Assembly (NCBI RefSeq): GCF_964355755.1
Contig: NC_092675.1
Span: 19,482,912-19,546,911 of the forward strand
Length of the DNA: 64,000 bases
Source: Antedon mediterranea
Taxonomy: Eukaryota > Echinodermata > Crinoidea > Comatulida > Antedonidae
Direction of reading: 5' to 3'
Position numbers and translations under genes: made by a program
In this document: one piece after another, positions 36,301 through 47,100 of the stretch
How the letters are laid out: each line of letters begins with the position of its first letter
Numbering within the stretch: the first letter of the stretch is position 1
The notes under the pieces: generated by a model
Databases searched by the model: none
What the model was told of the DNA's origin: nothing
What the model saw: the letters and a program-made list of their open reading frames with translations, nothing else

Positions 36301-38820
36301 ATATCTTTTGCCAGATGCAGTCCTGAAGTAAACAAAGATACAAATGACAAATAATGTAGGCCTACTTCACAGATCGAATTGTAAATCATCCCAGTAATAA
36401 AGGTAAAAATCTGTGAGGCAGGTGAGTATTTAATTTGATGGCTACAGTACTCCCAATGGTTTTAATAAGTTAGTAGCAAACAAAACACAAGCCAAATCAT
36501 TTGTCATTCCTTCTTCACCTAAAAACCCCATCCCAAAACTTGTTTGTCATCAATCAAATGTTACACTTACCGTTTCGTCGACCCAATTTGATGAGTTTCT
36601 CCAAATAACGTTTGGCTTCTGGTTTAAGTTTAGAGACATCAGTTTTACTCTGAAATGCTACCAAATTATCAAAAACATCTTGCCTCATACTGGAATAAAA
36701 TAAATGTACTCAATTACAGACATACAGTTTAATAATATGGACTCATCTTCATTAGTTCTGTCTTAAGGTGGTCCATGCTTTAACCATAATAGAATAGTAG
36801 CTATTGCTAACAGTACTGTATGCTGTCTCACTCATGGACTGTATAGTTATTTAAATAGGCCCAACCTATGCAGTTGTTTTGAGAGCTTTAGAGTTACTAT
36901 AGTAATGGTACTATACTATACCAATGTCATTAAGGCATGTAGGAGCTTCAATTTTCAATCACCAGGTAGAATTCAATTTGTGTAATAATTATTTCATATT
37001 TTTAAAATGTATATATGCACACAAAAGTGTATATTTTTAGATATATCATATTGCCATACCTCATCTCAACATCAAATTCAGATAGTTTTTTATCTGCCTC
37101 CGTGCTTGCCTCGCGGATCTCTTTCTTGGCGGAGACATGTTGCGGAAAGTCTAACATGTTCCTCTGCACACTGTAGTAACTATCATTGTTTGTCATAGCC
37201 TGAAAATAAATTTTTATATTATAAAATAAAAAATGTATAAATTTTTTTTAATGTTGTCACCATATTTATGTTTTTGTTTGGTGTTTGATGACGTAGGCCA
37301 CACCTTCTTACCGACTCTGAAATTTTAAATTATGTTCTGCGATTGTTTTGAACACAAAAGATGGGTCAAGTTTGGGGTTTTGGGAGGGTGTCGATTTAAT
37401 TTATCGATAAACAAGTAGCAGTTTCCAATAAGGTTAAACTGAAGCTGGTCTTAGACTGGTAGGGAGAAAGGGGAAAAATTCATTACATATAATTTATAAT
37501 TATAGCGTAACTAACTGTGTACTTCTTAAGTAAGTCTCTGGCAGGGTGCAGGTCAAGTCGGCCCCAAACCGTCTCGGCCAAAGTCAAGTCGGCCCCACGT
37601 CAAGTCGGCCCCAAGTCAACTCGGCCTCAAGTCAACTCAGCCAAAAACTAATCGGTCAACTCGGCCACAATAAAGTATGGAACGCAAAAAGTGCTTAATA
37701 TTATTACGATTCTTACTATCCACGTTTTAAAAAAAATGAAGAAATAAAAAATATAATATCATATAAAAAAATGAACTCATTGCCGATATGAATAGAAGTA
37801 CCCGCGTGTTACAAAAAACACGTGCAGGTACCGTATTTTAGGAAATCGAAGACGGAGGCCTACGTTCCACCATTTGGCCATAGAAAAAATGATCGTACAT
37901 CGTTTTTGTGCATGATTTGCGTTTTAAAAAAAGGGGAATCCCCCGGTCAGCGAAAACACGTAGCAGTTGTAGATATCGAAAAAGCTGGCAAACGCACTGC
38001 TACGAAATTTTATTAAACGTAAATAAAGGAAAGTTGGTGAAATCATTCCTATTTTTTTTGCTAAATATATTACTGTATTGTCTAAATAATAATATTCAAT
38101 TCATTAAAAGTCAGAATTATTCATAGTTAAAAAATTGTGAAGAAATATTATTTTATCAATCCCCTTTATTTGCACTTTTTGCGTTCCATAGTGGGCCGAG
38201 TTAACCGATTATTTTTTGGCCGAGTTGACGTGAGGCCGAGTTGACTTGAGGCCGAGTTGACTTGCGGCCGAGTTGACTTGAGGCCGAGTTGACTTGAGGC
38301 CGACTTGACTTGAGGCCGACTTGACTTGGGGCCGACTTGACTTTGGCCGAGACGGTTTAGGGCCGACTTGGATCGAAACCCTCTGGCATATAGGCCTAGC
38401 TAGGCCCTACTTCTGTATTAACTATGCATTTTACTGAGCCTACTTAAGACTAGTTAGTCTGTCTAGTAGGCCTAAACAAAAGATCATAAATATGAAAGAA
38501 TTAAATACATTGGGCGTGGAGGTAGCAACATAAAATTATAAAAGAACAATAAACAAAGCAAACGGGAAACCGAATAAACAAAAGGATAGGCTATGCTTGG
38601 TAACCACAGACGCTCACCAGCCACCTGCTGCTGCTGCACATGTTTGCCTTCGAATTCTTACCTGAATGGTGTTTTCATAAGTCAATTCATTCTCCTTTAG
38701 ATTTCCAACCTTATCGTATACATCTCTAACAGTTTTTATCAAACTATCTACCCGGTTTTTTATATCTTCAGCGCTTAAATCCCAAGTCAGTTTAATACGG
38801 TCCAAAAATGTATCAGCCAT
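30337..38820 (-). CDS. THOP1: Thimet oligopeptidase (M3A zinc metallopeptidase)
   Basis: Zinc endopeptidase that cuts short peptides; predicted cytosolic, since there is no signal or mitochondrial presequence. Coding exons: 38,662-38,820; 37,060-37,199; 36,571-36,689; 36,191-36,322; 35,688-35,725; 35,429-35,541; 35,211-35,265; 34,733-34,897; 34,173-34,334; 33,996-34,061; 33,729-33,833; 33,271-33,378; one of 32,377-32,450 or 32,246-32,319; 31,678-31,909; 31,385-31,516; 30,974-31,090; 30,337-30,420. All joins keep frame and give 666 residues (human THOP1: 689). Seen: [27 protein letters not shown] (His460, Glu461, His464), DFVEAPSQ with the third zinc ligand Glu489, and the substrate-binding [10 protein letters not shown] loop. 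The closely related neurolysin is an alternative name; the short N-terminus favours THOP1. The start is the ATG at 38,820. A longer frame reaches 38,856 only through GTG. The exon holding HEFGH is duplicated. Confidence 0.95.
30803..30955. repeat. Inverted repeat in the last large intron
   Basis: GTAGCAAGCTTTAGTTTCAGGATG on the left is answered by the complement-like CATCCTGAAACGAATACTTGCTAC on the right, about 80 bp apart. It may be a small MITE. Confidence 0.45.
32246..32319 (-). CDS. THOP1: Oligopeptidase alternative exon 13b
   Basis: A 74-nt exon flanked by TTAATACAG and GTTTGT, entering in phase 0 and leaving in phase 2. It encodes [20 protein letters not shown] then FTYF, with the Ser codon completed by exon 14. 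The zinc-binding HEFGH is intact. The second half ([11 protein letters not shown]) differs from exon 13a and from vertebrate THOP1. It is somewhat like saccharolysin or mitochondrial intermediate peptidase, which have HDLV or HSMLG at this place (recalled family knowledge). Confidence 0.85.
32377..32450 (-). CDS. THOP1: Oligopeptidase alternative exon 13a
   Basis: A 74-nt exon flanked by TTGCCAACAG and GTATTT, with the same phases as exon 13b. It encodes [20 protein letters not shown] then ISLF. The MHQICSQAE stretch matches the vertebrate THOP1/neurolysin sequence (MHQLCSQAE), so this is the ancestral-looking form. Only 57 bp separate it from 13b. Confidence 0.9.
32707..32752. repeat. Possible MITE family 2 remnant
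   Basis: GTCCTAGTGTGAACCAAGTT resembles the CTAGTGGGAACCAAGCTT terminus of family 2. Only one end is visible. Confidence 0.3.
33434..33582. mobile_element. MITE family 1, copy C
   Basis: Copy within the oligopeptidase intron between exons 11 and 12. It starts AAGCTATGTCTACATTATCA and ends TAGTGTAGACAGAGCTT, with duplicated CCCAAATATGGTAGTGATAT words inside. It is flanked by TA/ATA on both sides. Confidence 0.85.
35888..36093. repeat. GCGCTATA-type interspersed repeat
   Basis: TATAGCGCCTAATGTTGTGA and AAGCGCTATACAAAATC, followed by a GC-richer stretch (GAACCCCGGTCAGCACCAG) unlike the surrounding intron. Related words occur at about 34,355-34,400 (TATAGTGCTTAATGTTCAAA) and 47,262-47,310 (TGTAAAGCGCTTAGAAAC). 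Such motifs are typical of SINE/LINE 3' tails. The family is not identified. Confidence 0.4.
37544..38380. mobile_element. 837-bp TIR transposon with 8-bp target duplication
   Basis: Located in oligopeptidase intron 1. It is flanked on both sides by the direct repeat CTCTGGCA (37,536-37,543 and 38,381-38,388). Both termini begin GGGT and run into long inverted repeats made of many AAGTCGGCC / CAACTCGGCC words (left to about 37,690, right from about 38,180). The inner ends read AACGCAAAAAGTGC and its complement. The interior has only frames of 60-70 codons with no transposase similarity, so the element is non-autonomous. An 8-bp duplication is typical of hAT-type elements, which is inference. 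Confidence 0.9.
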
Positions 38821-38859
38821 CTTTCGTTCTTGTACTTGGTAAAAAGGACGCTGCACGTC

Positions 38860-39838
38860 TAGTTCCGGATGTTTGAAGAAATTAAATCATTGATCGAATC
38901 TTAAATTGAAACACCGCCCTCTAAAATTAGTATATAAGATCTTTGACGGAATACAGAAAGTGAGATACCCCCTCTATCGGCTGTTTCTATCACCGTTTCC
39001 AATATTCTGCAATGACACCTGGGAATTGTTTTATGTTATTTAAAAAACAACATTTACACACATTATATCACGGCAAAAATACAACAGGAGACACAGGAAC
39101 ATTTTTTTTTACATGCCTTGATTTTAATTTAAAACGAAAAATATTTCTTACGAAAAACGCCGTTCGACTTTTTAACAGTTTTAATTATTGTTCTTTCTTC
39201 ATTAATGATGCTTTTTGCTATTCTATTTACTTACTAATTCAAGAAATAATTATTTATTATCTTAAATGCTCTATTTAATCATAAAGCAACTGTTTTGAGG
39301 ATGAATACTATGATTGGATTCAGATTTCCGTCTGTAGTTGATTATTGATTATATCAATCAATTAATTAAATCTGCAATCAAACAATTAATTTTATTTTCA
39401 AGTCTTTGCAGTAGGACTAAGTACGTAAACTTAAAGTCGACACCAATTCAAGCAAATTGGAATGGCTATTAAGAAGGTAGCTAGTATGATTTTGTTATTC
39501 TATAAGTGCAATTCAGCTCTATTTTTTTAATTTGTGTGACGGCGGTATGGATAGATAGAAGGCAAAGATAGTTTACCTATTTCCTAAATTAAAAGAAAAA
39601 CATTATTTATTTTCCATTTTTAAAGCAAAAAAGAGAGAATCCGTAAAGATTTGAACTGTGAGTTCTCGAAACAGAACATTACCGTTATGCCACCAAGTAC
39701 TGACTGAACAGCTGACAATAGTCTATTTATACGTGCTTCATAATATTACGTAATTCATCGTGGCGTCATAAATATGCATATTCATGAACGTCACCTTGAG
39801 GGAACAAAGCTTGTATTAACCTTTTTATAAAAAAATGA
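38860..39838. other. Upstream region of the oligopeptidase gene
   Basis: Should contain the oligopeptidase promoter just above 38,820. No clear core element is seen. The frame at 39,012-39,278 has no recognisable similarity. Confidence 0.35.
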
Positions 39839-40075
39839 CCGCCGGTTAGCTCAGTCGACTGAATGTTGTCGGTTCGAATCCCATGCTGGTGGTCCACGGC
39901 GGAACATTCCGTGGTGGAATAGAGTTCAAGCTATGCGAGCTTCACAGAATTATACGTCCCCTTTCCACCACGTCATGAGGCGGTAACATCAATGCATCTG
40001 TTGTGGTGGAAACGACCCTCAATGCTGTGGCAGAACCTTAGTGCTGAGGCAGGGAGAGCACACCATAACATTTTT
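39839..40075 (+). mobile_element. tRNA-derived SINE candidate
   Basis: Begins with a tRNA-like head: CCGCCGG acceptor half, A box TAGCTCAGTCG (39,847-39,857), perfect B box GGTTCGAATCC (39,871-39,881) and CTGGTGG closing the acceptor with two G-U pairs. The space between boxes is too short for an anticodon arm, so this is not a working tRNA. A GC-richer body follows (GGCGGAACATTCCGTGGTGG, GGTGGAAACGACCCTC), ending near a run of T. Confidence 0.5.
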
Positions 40076-43000
40076 TTTTCTGTCGCTTACGCTATCTCCT
40101 TTGATCTGGTAAATGCTATGTTTATCGCCCTCAATTTTAAGAACACCCGCGTTATAATGTCAGAAAATTTAAAACAAATATTATAAGAACATTAATTTGT
40201 AAAGATGCAGATCTCTAGACCAACTTCGAAGTTGGACTAATTCGCCATAGGGTTAGACTAGGCATATGATTCGAAGCCTAGAATGTTAACTAGAGAGTCG
40301 CACCTGGATATTAAAATTAATAACTAGGCTTTTTTTATCCACAAATAATTATAATACAGTAGTAAATATGCAACGCAAAACAAAAAAAGTAATCTTTTCT
40401 GGTTTTATTCACCAACTCTGATTAACAAACATCAATAATTTTAATTACATAATTTTCTCTTTATAATATTATGTACATCATCTACCCGATAACTAATTTT
40501 TATTTCAGTTACCTTTTATACAAAAACTCAATCACAAAATATAATAATTACTGTATTAAAATAACGTGCGAGTATTTCGGCAGTAAGTGTGTAAAATTTA
40601 CCAAATTGATAAAAGTTTACATAAAATTATCATTTTTCAAATGTTAATCATGTATGGATCAATTTAAGTTAATACTAAATATAACAAAATTACAGAATGT
40701 TAAATTTACAATATTTATAATATTCTATACAAACATCTTTATCAAGGTTAATCTTATCTACTTTAATGTACAACGGCATTGGTTGACAGTTACAATGTCA
40801 TTTTAAACAAATACCACGTACTAATACTGTATCGGTAAAAAGTCGCCTGATTACTCATGTTTGCGCAAAAGAAAAGAATCCCGCAAAAAGGTAAGCAAGC
40901 AAATGAAGATAAAAGAAGAACAGAATAAAGAAACCTATTAAACACCATAAAAACATTGTAACAATAGGCAACCAATCACTAAATACGGCATTGTAGTATT
41001 TATGTTTAAATATAATTACTTGTTTTCGTTAAGTTCAAAAAACAAAGAATTACATTACCAGTAAAACTTTTATTATTAAAATAAAAATGAATGCATCGTT
41101 TTACCATGGCTGTACAAAGTGCAATTTAGAAATTTAGAAATTTTTTCAAGAACATAAATTATCTTATATCTTACATATACTACTTAAAAATGGTATTTAT
41201 ATTAACATATATGAATAAATAGTGTGTGTAAGAGTGTTAAAAACACACTGTACATAAAAAAAACGGTACAGTAGCTCAGTGAGAAGACATTCTGAACAAA
41301 TTTTAAGCGCAAATAAAACAAGAAAGCATTATATTGCACTCGAAAATAACTCGACATACTCAAGGAAAATATATAAATAAGTAGGGTAAACATATTTACA
41401 TTCACAAACATACATCAGCTCTAATTATTAGAGCACACTTTATTTTTGGTACAACATAAAGCATCAATTGCCTACAAGTTACCAAAACACAAATTCACAC
41501 ACATTTTTCAAACAATGGGATAACAAACACACATTATAAATCATGATAACATCACGATATTAAAATTTTAAATAAAACAGAATCACCTGATTTTTCTGTT
41601 TCAAAAATATAGAATTGTATGCAAATTCACTCTTATTTAATAATTGTTCTTTGTAGACTTTTAAAGTTTATAATATTTTTAAAAGATCAATTAGTTCCAA
41701 AAGTGCTTTATGATAAATTTCAAAATTTAAACAATTTGATAAATCAAAGTAATCTAACAAGAGGACAATGAGCTCGCCTTGCCAAGATAGTCTTTTGATC
41801 TTACGACTGGTTATGACAAATACAAATACCACGGTTTCTGTAAAGGTACGTGGAACTGATCGTTTTGCAGCCATAGATAAACCCTTTGATGTCCAGAGCT
41901 CAGCATACTGTTGTTAGATTGCCTTAATTAGACTATATTGTGAACTTTCATGAATCACTGGCCATTTGACAAAAGTATAAAACAAGTAAAAAAAGTATAT
42001 TAAAATCCCAGTGGAGTGAATGCTTCCCTGAGACACCTTACAAAATAAACATTCATTATAATAACACAATAAATGCTTTTTTATACAGAGTATATTTCTT
42101 GTTATACAGGTATAGAGAAAATAAATATTTTTTAAAAGGGAACAAGTGTGAATGAAGTGTCCATAGTTTCTTAAAAAGCAGCTGGTCTTTTGTGGCATGG
42201 AAGTGCCTAACACACACCTAGAATGTCCCTCATGTGTGCTATTTAAAGCACAATTACATTCTTGGTAAACTTCTACACTAAGATACCAATTACACACCTA
42301 CAGTGCCCCTGAATGTGTTTGTATAAAACCTGCAATTTCCAAAGGGCAAGGCCTGAAAAAGTAAAACTTTATAAAAACAAGGTACTTATTCTTTTAATTA
42401 TATAATGTATTATAACTATTCTTAATAGTTATTTGTAATTTAAAAGTTACTTCAAGACTTCAGCCAAGAAAGATCTTCTACAAATACAGTTCTTGATTAA
42501 AAAATCTTGAAGATTAAAATCTTATATTAAAACTAATGGATGAATCAACAAGTGAACTATGTGAATGTCTGCACAATACTATTAATATGTACACATGGGA
42601 GAATTCTTCAATATTTGGTTTAATGATTTTATAATAGATGTTGTTGTCTACTATCTTATGTAACCAAAGTCCTTAAAAACTAAAGATGCGTTTTTATATA
42701 GTATATATTAAATAACCCGCTAATTGTAATTTACAATATAATCCAAGTTACACTGGATTTGTCATATCACCACAATGAATATACTGTAAAGAAAATACTG
42801 ATTTACCAATATCTAATTAACCACTAGACCAAAACATTTATATACAAACCTGAAAACAATATCTACTTATGTACATAACACTCTTATGAACAGTTTATAC
42901 AAATCAAGTTGTCAGGATCAGTTAGAAATTATAAGAGCATAATATCTCTATGTTACTTAGAATATCATAAATAAATAAATATAAATTTATATACGCTGTA

Positions 43001-44190
43001 CAAATCATACAAGTTTATGTATACTGTATTAGCACCATCGAAACAACGTCACATGACATCTGCTAATATCTTGGCAGCAAGTAAATTCACACACTATCTT
43101 TCTTTTTTACATCATCTGAAAAATAAAATTATAAAATTTATACATTGTTATATATTCTAGAAGTATACAATATTATTTATTTTATTAAATTCTGGTTAAC
43201 AGCAGCAAAATCCCTATCTATGTTCTGTCCATGAAACTACTGTTTTTTTTCTATTTCTTTATTATCTTCTTTATACTTATAATGTTTGAAATTGGGGTCA
43301 GCCTTAAAGCTCAGGTACAGGCATGAATTTTAAATATAATATTTGGTCAATTGTACATAAATCAAATATTTGTAACAGAAATCGAGACAAAAAAACATGA
43401 ATTTCCCTTAATATGGTCAAATCCAAAATTTGGCAAAATTCTTCCATAAAAACCAGAAAGACTTTTTTTCAGTAGTTAGGTAGTTAACCTAATGTAATAA
43501 CATGTCTGATGACTCCCTAGACGGTGAAAAAAAATGGTGGATATACAGTGGATAACTTTTGCTATAGCATGAAATGAAAATAAAAATCTGAAATTGAATA
43601 AAAATATCAGAAATGTAATATTCAAGTTATATTACCTATATTTAGTCATCTGATAACATTTTTTACCACACCGTTTATTTTTCATAGCTTTTTAAAATGC
43701 CTCTCTATTTACAAAATTTGTGTACAAAAGAATAGAGATTTTACTGTGTAATTTGAACTATCCCCCCACTGATAAGAAAGTGCTTATTTTCAACAGGGAT
43801 TTGTTTTACAACTCCCTGTTTTCAACAAGCTCGTGTAACACAAATAAAAACATTCCATAGGGGAAACTAAAGATCGATAATTATTGGAATGTATGATCAA
43901 TAGAAATTTTTTGCCCGCACCTGGCCTTTAAAGTTGTTTAACATATTTGAGCTCCATCCACACTCATGTTTCTTATTTGACCTCCATCCACACTCATGTT
44001 TCTTTTAATCTAATTAATTAATCTATGTTTTATTAGAATGTACAACTGTATTATTTGATGTGTGTGGACAATTTAATAAAACAAACAAACTACAGTATTT
44101 AGACTTCCAGAATGGTACATTTGTTTCAAGTTTTTACCATTGTACTGTACTATTAAAAATGAATTTTAAATGAATAAATGTCTTACATAT
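40076..44190. other. Intergenic and Patched 3' flank
   Basis: Four kb of AT-rich sequence without supported genes. On the minus strand AATAAA at plus 44,029-44,034 is a candidate Patched poly(A) signal about 160 bases after the stop. A longer 3' untranslated region is possible. A 29-bp direct repeat (CTCCATCCACACTCATGTTT) occurs twice at about 43,950-44,005. Confidence 0.4.
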
Positions 44191-47100
44191 TTACAATGTT
44201 GAGTCATCATCATCAACATTATATTCCAATTCTTCTATCTTCAGATCGTCCTCTTTTTCTGTTTGATAAAAGTTCTGGTTTTCGATGTCATCAACACACC
44301 CGTGAACAATTCTTACACATGACGTTGTAGTCACAGTAGTTTCATGTCGAGGTTGCGCGATGGGTGGTGTTGAATGCATAGATGTGTTAAAGTTACGTGA
44401 ATCTCGATGCGCCCTTCGTGATTTTCTGTGAGAATGCCGTCTTGAGGACCGTCTTGTCTGTTGAGAAAATTGAAAAATATTTAATTGAAGAATAATAAAA
44501 ACCTGCTGTTAAATTGTACAAAAGCTAAAAATGAGAAAATAAATATTTAATATTATTAACTTACTCTGTAATCCTTCGGCAACCTGTTTTCCACCACTAC
44601 TTCTGGTCGTAAAATTTCAACGTGCTCTTCATGCATCTGCCGCCGTCTATTATCACGCATTCCAGACACGGACATACCGGTGAAGTCACGGTTTTTATCA
44701 TATTGACGTGTGATGTAATTGTGTTCTGGCACTGGCGATGGTGGAGGGGATGGAGTGCTTAGTCTTGTGGCTTGGTGGTGCGGTCGAACCTCAGCATCAG
44801 GTCCTATTATAGATAATATGACTGGGAAAAGCACAAGTCCATTCAACAGGCCAATAACCACAAGTGCTGACATGACTTCGAAAAAGTACCTATAAAATAC
44901 AAAGAAATAACCAATAATGATTAATTGATGAATATTAGTATGTATAACATATATATTACAGTATTATCAATTATAAAGGTGATCATCAACCGGAATACAG
45001 TAATAAAAACTAAAAAATCATAATTGTCCAAATTCCATACTTTTTAATTATACCAAATCAATTGCATATTAAATTACCTCTGCATGAATTGGTATGCTTT
45101 GAAATAAAAGTAAAAATGTCATCATAGTTATGATAGGATGTTGGAGAAAATCCAGATACAAGGGTATAACCTGACAATTTCAGTAAACACTGAAGAATCT
45201 TATTTTCTAAATAAACAAAGCCTGAAGCCAAATTCCACAGCTTCTATGCTACTGATGTGAGCATACATAGACAGAAAACACTACACAACAGCCATCAGCC
45301 AAAGAACGTTTTCTTAGCAAATTGCCTGCTTCGGGATGCTTCACTAATTGCTAAAAAATCACGAAGCATTCTACTCTTTTTTATGTAAACGCTAAAAGTG
45401 TAGCTAAAGGGTGTAATAAGATTTGTCAAATTTCCATCAATGTAAAATCTGATGTGGTTTACAAAATGGAAAGGATTTTATGCATGTGCATTCACATTAA
45501 AAGGAGGTCAGGTCCTAGGCCTTGTTAACGGCGGGTCAGAGGTTAAGGCGTTTCTTTTATGCAGGTCACGATTCAGCAGGCGTTAAATCAGTTTCATTTG
45601 AAGATATGACAGATAGATTTATTCATTGTTAACAAAAAGAATTTACACACATCAACACAAAAGCAAACAAAATCTTGTATAAATAAACTTTTCCTACATC
45701 TGCGACATACTCATAAATCTACACATTTTTATATACTTTTTTTTTTTCCAAACAGAAGCATAGGCCATCATCAAATAAAGGCTGCCGGTGACAAGTGGTC
45801 TTGTGTGTCCTGCTAACTACAACAATATATCCATTTTTAAAGAAAATGTATATTAAGGGTACAGTAGTATTAAGATTAACAAGTTTTGACTAAAAATAGA
45901 TCTCTGCAGGCGCCGAGGTTCCTTGTGAAAAATTAATATCAGGGAACTATTATATAAATGCTAATAATTATTAAGGCAAGCTACAACTAAACATAATAAA
46001 ATACATAAAACAACAAATACATTAAAATCTTAAATATATTATTATATTAAATATATAAAATAATATTGCTTACATCACAACAATTTCAAAATCTGAACGG
46101 GCAAGCAGAACAACACCTAGCAAAGTTGAAATACCGCCATCAAGAACTGGAGAGAAAGTACTTGCCAATGCCATGGAAACGCGTCGATCATGATCTCCAA
46201 TTGAAGTCAGAAAAGCCTACAAAAGATTTAACAAAAAGACTTAATATTGATGCAAATATGAGAAATAATTGATAGAAAATAATGATTAGTATACAGAGCA
46301 AGAAATAATTCTCTAAATTGTGACTCTATGATAACAGAAATCTCTGTTAAAATTATTTAATTTCCCCATCGTATACATTTGAAATACTAAAACCACACCA
46401 AGTAATATTGTAATCCACAAAAGAAAACAGAACAACGAGAAAACCATCTTCACTTAACTTATCATACCTGTCGTCAACACACTCATCAAACCCTATATCA
46501 ACAACAACCACTCAAACTGAAGACAAAAACGATGATCTCAACATAGTTTGCAGAATCTAACCAAAGTAAACAAAATGAACTTACATAGAGTGTGTGTACA
46601 GTGAACTCTACTCCAAATCCGACTGATATTATGAGTGTTACTGCAGGGATGGCGCTCATCTTTACGCCAATGAAGCCCATAAAACCAAACAGTTCTACCG
46701 TAATCATTAAAAGTACCAAGACCTAAGATATAGAAAGGAATTATTAAATTATGTATTAAATATAAAAAGAAGACTCAAGTGGTCTTAATCTTCCAAAAAT
46801 GAGATACCATGATTAAATTTTACTATTTATTTTATATGCAAAATCATACTTTGAATAAATAAAATAAGTTTAACTTACCAGAAGAAATGCAGCCCATGGA
46901 TTGAAGAGAAGCACACCTATGATGATGAAAGTTGATGTAAACACACACACGAGCGATAACAACAGGTAGTGACGAAGCTTGATGTACTGCTCCCAGAATG
47001 TGAAAGGAATACCACTTGGATAATTAGGAATTCCCTTTGCGGCATAACGTTCAGATATGTTGCGTACCTCTTTTATCAGGCGAATGTAATCTTCTGTAGT

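Noticed and set aside
37822-38126. Two overlapping frames inside the TIR element as a possible transposase
   Set aside because: Too short (64 and 72 codons), no catalytic motif, overlapping frames.
38820-38856. Extended N-terminus of the oligopeptidase from 38,856
   Set aside because: The first codon there is GTG. The ATG at 38,820 gives the usual family start.
39839-39893. Functional tRNA gene
   Set aside because: The A and B boxes are too close, no anticodon arm can be drawn, and the T-stem has a mismatch.
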